A DNA stretch of 64,000 nucleotides, from NCBI RefSeq assembly GCF_000428725.1, contig NZ_AUAM01000009.1:62001-126000 (forward strand), in the 5' to 3' direction. This document shows, one piece after another, positions 62,982 to 64,000 of the stretch; position 1 is the first letter of the stretch, and each line of letters starts with the position of its first letter. Under the pieces are notes generated by a model. That model searched no databases. It was given only the letters and a program-made list of their open reading frames with translations, and had not been told where the DNA came from. Made by a program: the position numbers and the translations under genes. The stretch comes from Psychromonas aquimarina ATCC BAA-1526. GTDB taxonomy: Bacteria > Pseudomonadota > Gammaproteobacteria > Enterobacterales > Psychromonadaceae.

Positions 62982-64000
62982 ATGACATTCGAAGTAGATG
63001 AAGAGATCCTCCAGGACTTTCTGATAGAAGCTGGAGAAATTTTAGAATTACTATCAGAGCAGCTGGTCGAATTGGAAAATAATCCAAACGATACTGAATT
63101 ACTCAATGCCATTTTCCGTGGATTTCATACAGTAAAGGGCGGGGCCGGTTTTTTATCTTTGACCGAGCTGGTTGAAACCTGCCATGGTGCCGAGAATGTC
63201 TTCGACGGCCTACGCCAGAATCACCGCAGTGTTGATGCCGCACTGATGGATACTATTTTAGGTGCATTAGACGTTATCAATGAACAGTTTGAAGCTGTGC
63301 AGGCCGGAGAGAGCGTAACGGCTGCTCCCCCTGATATTTTAGAACAGCTGCACCGCTTGAGTAAGCCTGCATCGGAAGATGAAGTACCGCAGGCCGCTGC
63401 TGAACCCGTTCCTGAACCTGTACCCGAAACGCCGGCTCCTGAAGCCGTGATTTCTGAGCCAGTCTCCCCTGCTGGAAATTCTATTGATGAGATTGACGAA
63501 GCTGAATTTGATGCGTTATTAGATGAACTGCACCAGCAGTCAGGCTCTACGGTAACGGCACCGGCAGCCACTCCTGAAAGTGCTGATATTTCTGAAGACG
63601 AGTTTGAGTCGCTGCTTGATGAGCTGCACGGTGTCGGAAAACATGGTTTAGCGCCGCCCGCTTCGTCTGACGAAGTTGAGAAAAGTGTAGAGAAAACAGC
63701 CGCTGCAGACAGCGCTGCTTCAAGTACTGATATTAATGATGATGAGTTTGAGTCTTTACTTGATGAACTGCACGGTAAAGGTGCTCACGGCGGAGTTCCC
63801 GTACAAAGCAGTGAACCGGTAAAAGCAGCCGCAGCTAGTGATGAAATAACTGATGATGAATTTGAATCATTACTTGATGAATTACACGGCGCAGGAAACA
63901 GCGCGCAGACAAGTACTGAAAAGTCGCCGGTATCTGTGCAGGCCGCACCAGCCGAACCGCAGGCTCCTGTAAAACCGCCCGCTCCGGTGAAAGCCGCCGC
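62982..64000 (+). CDS. cheA: Chemotaxis histidine kinase CheA, partial (5' part)
   Basis: About 339 codons in frame from the ATG at 62982 to the right edge; AAGGAAACGG lies just upstream. It is the kinase that phosphorylates CheY in response to chemoreceptors. The P1 phosphotransfer domain (about 1-115) has the phosphorylated His49 in FRGFHTVKGGAGFL. A Pro/Ala/Glu-rich linker then contains four copies of a motif like DDEFESLLDELHG (63489-63533, 63585-63632, 63729-63776, 63843-63890). The P2 to P5 domains lie beyond the window. 11 bp after cheZ, so in the same operon. Confidence 0.95.
   Translation, partial: MTFEVDEEILQDFLIEAGEILELLSEQLVELENNPNDTELLNAIFRGFHTVKGGAGFLSLTELVETCHGAENVFDGLRQNHRSVDAALMDTILGALDVINEQFEAVQAGESVTAAPPDILEQLHRLSKPASEDEVPQAAAEPVPEPVPETPAPEAVISEPVSPAGNSIDEIDEAEFDALLDELHQQSGSTVTAPAATPESADISEDEFESLLDELHGVGKHGLAPPASSDEVEKSVEKTAAADSAASSTDINDDEFESLLDELHGKGAHGGVPVQSSEPVKAAAASDEITDDEFESLLDELHGAGNSAQTSTEKSPVSVQAAPAEPQAPVKPPAPVKAA
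63489..63890 (+). repeat. Four repeats of an acidic EF-LLDELH motif in the CheA linker
   Basis: Coding repeats at residues about 170-184, 202-217, 250-265 and 288-303 of CheA. They read EIDEAEFDALLDELH, DISEDEFESLLDELHG, DINDDEFESLLDELHG and EITDDEFESLLDELHG, separated by 17-32 residues of Ala/Pro/Ser-rich spacer. Synonymous differences between copies show they are not very recent. Each could form a short amphipathic helix. The motif recalls the DEIDALLHG peptide of FliM that binds CheY, so CheY docking is a possible role. Confidence 0.8.

Overview
This 64 kb window is chromosomal DNA from a motile marine-type gammaproteobacterium. A relative of Psychromonas, Vibrio or Shewanella fits best. 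The clues are the MSHA pilus order mshI-J-K-L-M-N-E-G behind csrD, a polar-type flagellar operon (fliE to flhG, fliA, cheYZA), the dacA-ybeD-lipB-lipA block, and a moderately AT-rich base composition. The genus is inferred, not proven. No rRNA, tRNA, insertion sequence, phage or CRISPR array was seen. Both ends cut a gene: an M15 peptidase gene on the left and cheA on the right.

Layout. 1-4901 (minus): M15 peptidase, then glycogen synthesis with glgA and two tandem glgC genes. 5051-9272: rsmC, the c-di-GMP-related turnover factor csrD, and a PLP-dependent D-cysteine desulfhydrase-like gene. 9383-18628 (plus): the MSHA pilus assembly operon; it stops after mshG and no pilin genes follow. 18663-34072: a carbohydrate island. 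On the minus strand lie an APH-fold kinase, manA, a secreted alpha-helical protein of unknown function, a porin, a DUF1861 (GT108-like) protein, a GH130 phosphorylase, a GH13 glucosidase and a three-gene ABC importer. Divergently on the plus strand lie a LacI regulator, phosphomannomutase and a MalK-type ATPase. Six copies of a 16-bp palindrome fill the divergent promoter region, and two more precede the secreted protein gene. 34145-37322 (minus): lipA, lipB, ybeD, dacA. 37705-39293: glnK-amtB behind an NtrC/sigma-54 type promoter. 39466-42975: a MASE3-PAS-PAS-GGDEF-EAL protein and an LPP20-like lipoprotein. 43090-64000: fliE-F-G-H-I-J-K-L-M-N-O-P-Q-R, flhB, flhA, flhF, flhG, fliA, cheY, cheZ, cheA.

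How the parts work together. The carbohydrate island reads as one complete route. The porin and ABC importer bring in a mannose-containing oligosaccharide. GH130 and/or the DUF1861 protein split it with phosphate to mannose-1-phosphate. Phosphomannomutase makes mannose-6-phosphate and ManA makes fructose-6-phosphate. The GH13 enzyme would free glucose from alpha-1,6 linkages. The LacI protein and its operator array are the likely switch. Cyclic-di-GMP genes (csrD, the MshE N-domain, the GGDEF-EAL protein) sit among pilus and flagellar genes and suggest a motile/attached switch.

Most notable: the putative beta-mannoside phosphorolysis island pairing GH130 with DUF1861; its operator array; an apparent ATT start codon for flhA; a patch of near identity between the two glgC copies; four repeats of an acidic motif in CheA; and a strong excess of the hexamer CTGCAG.
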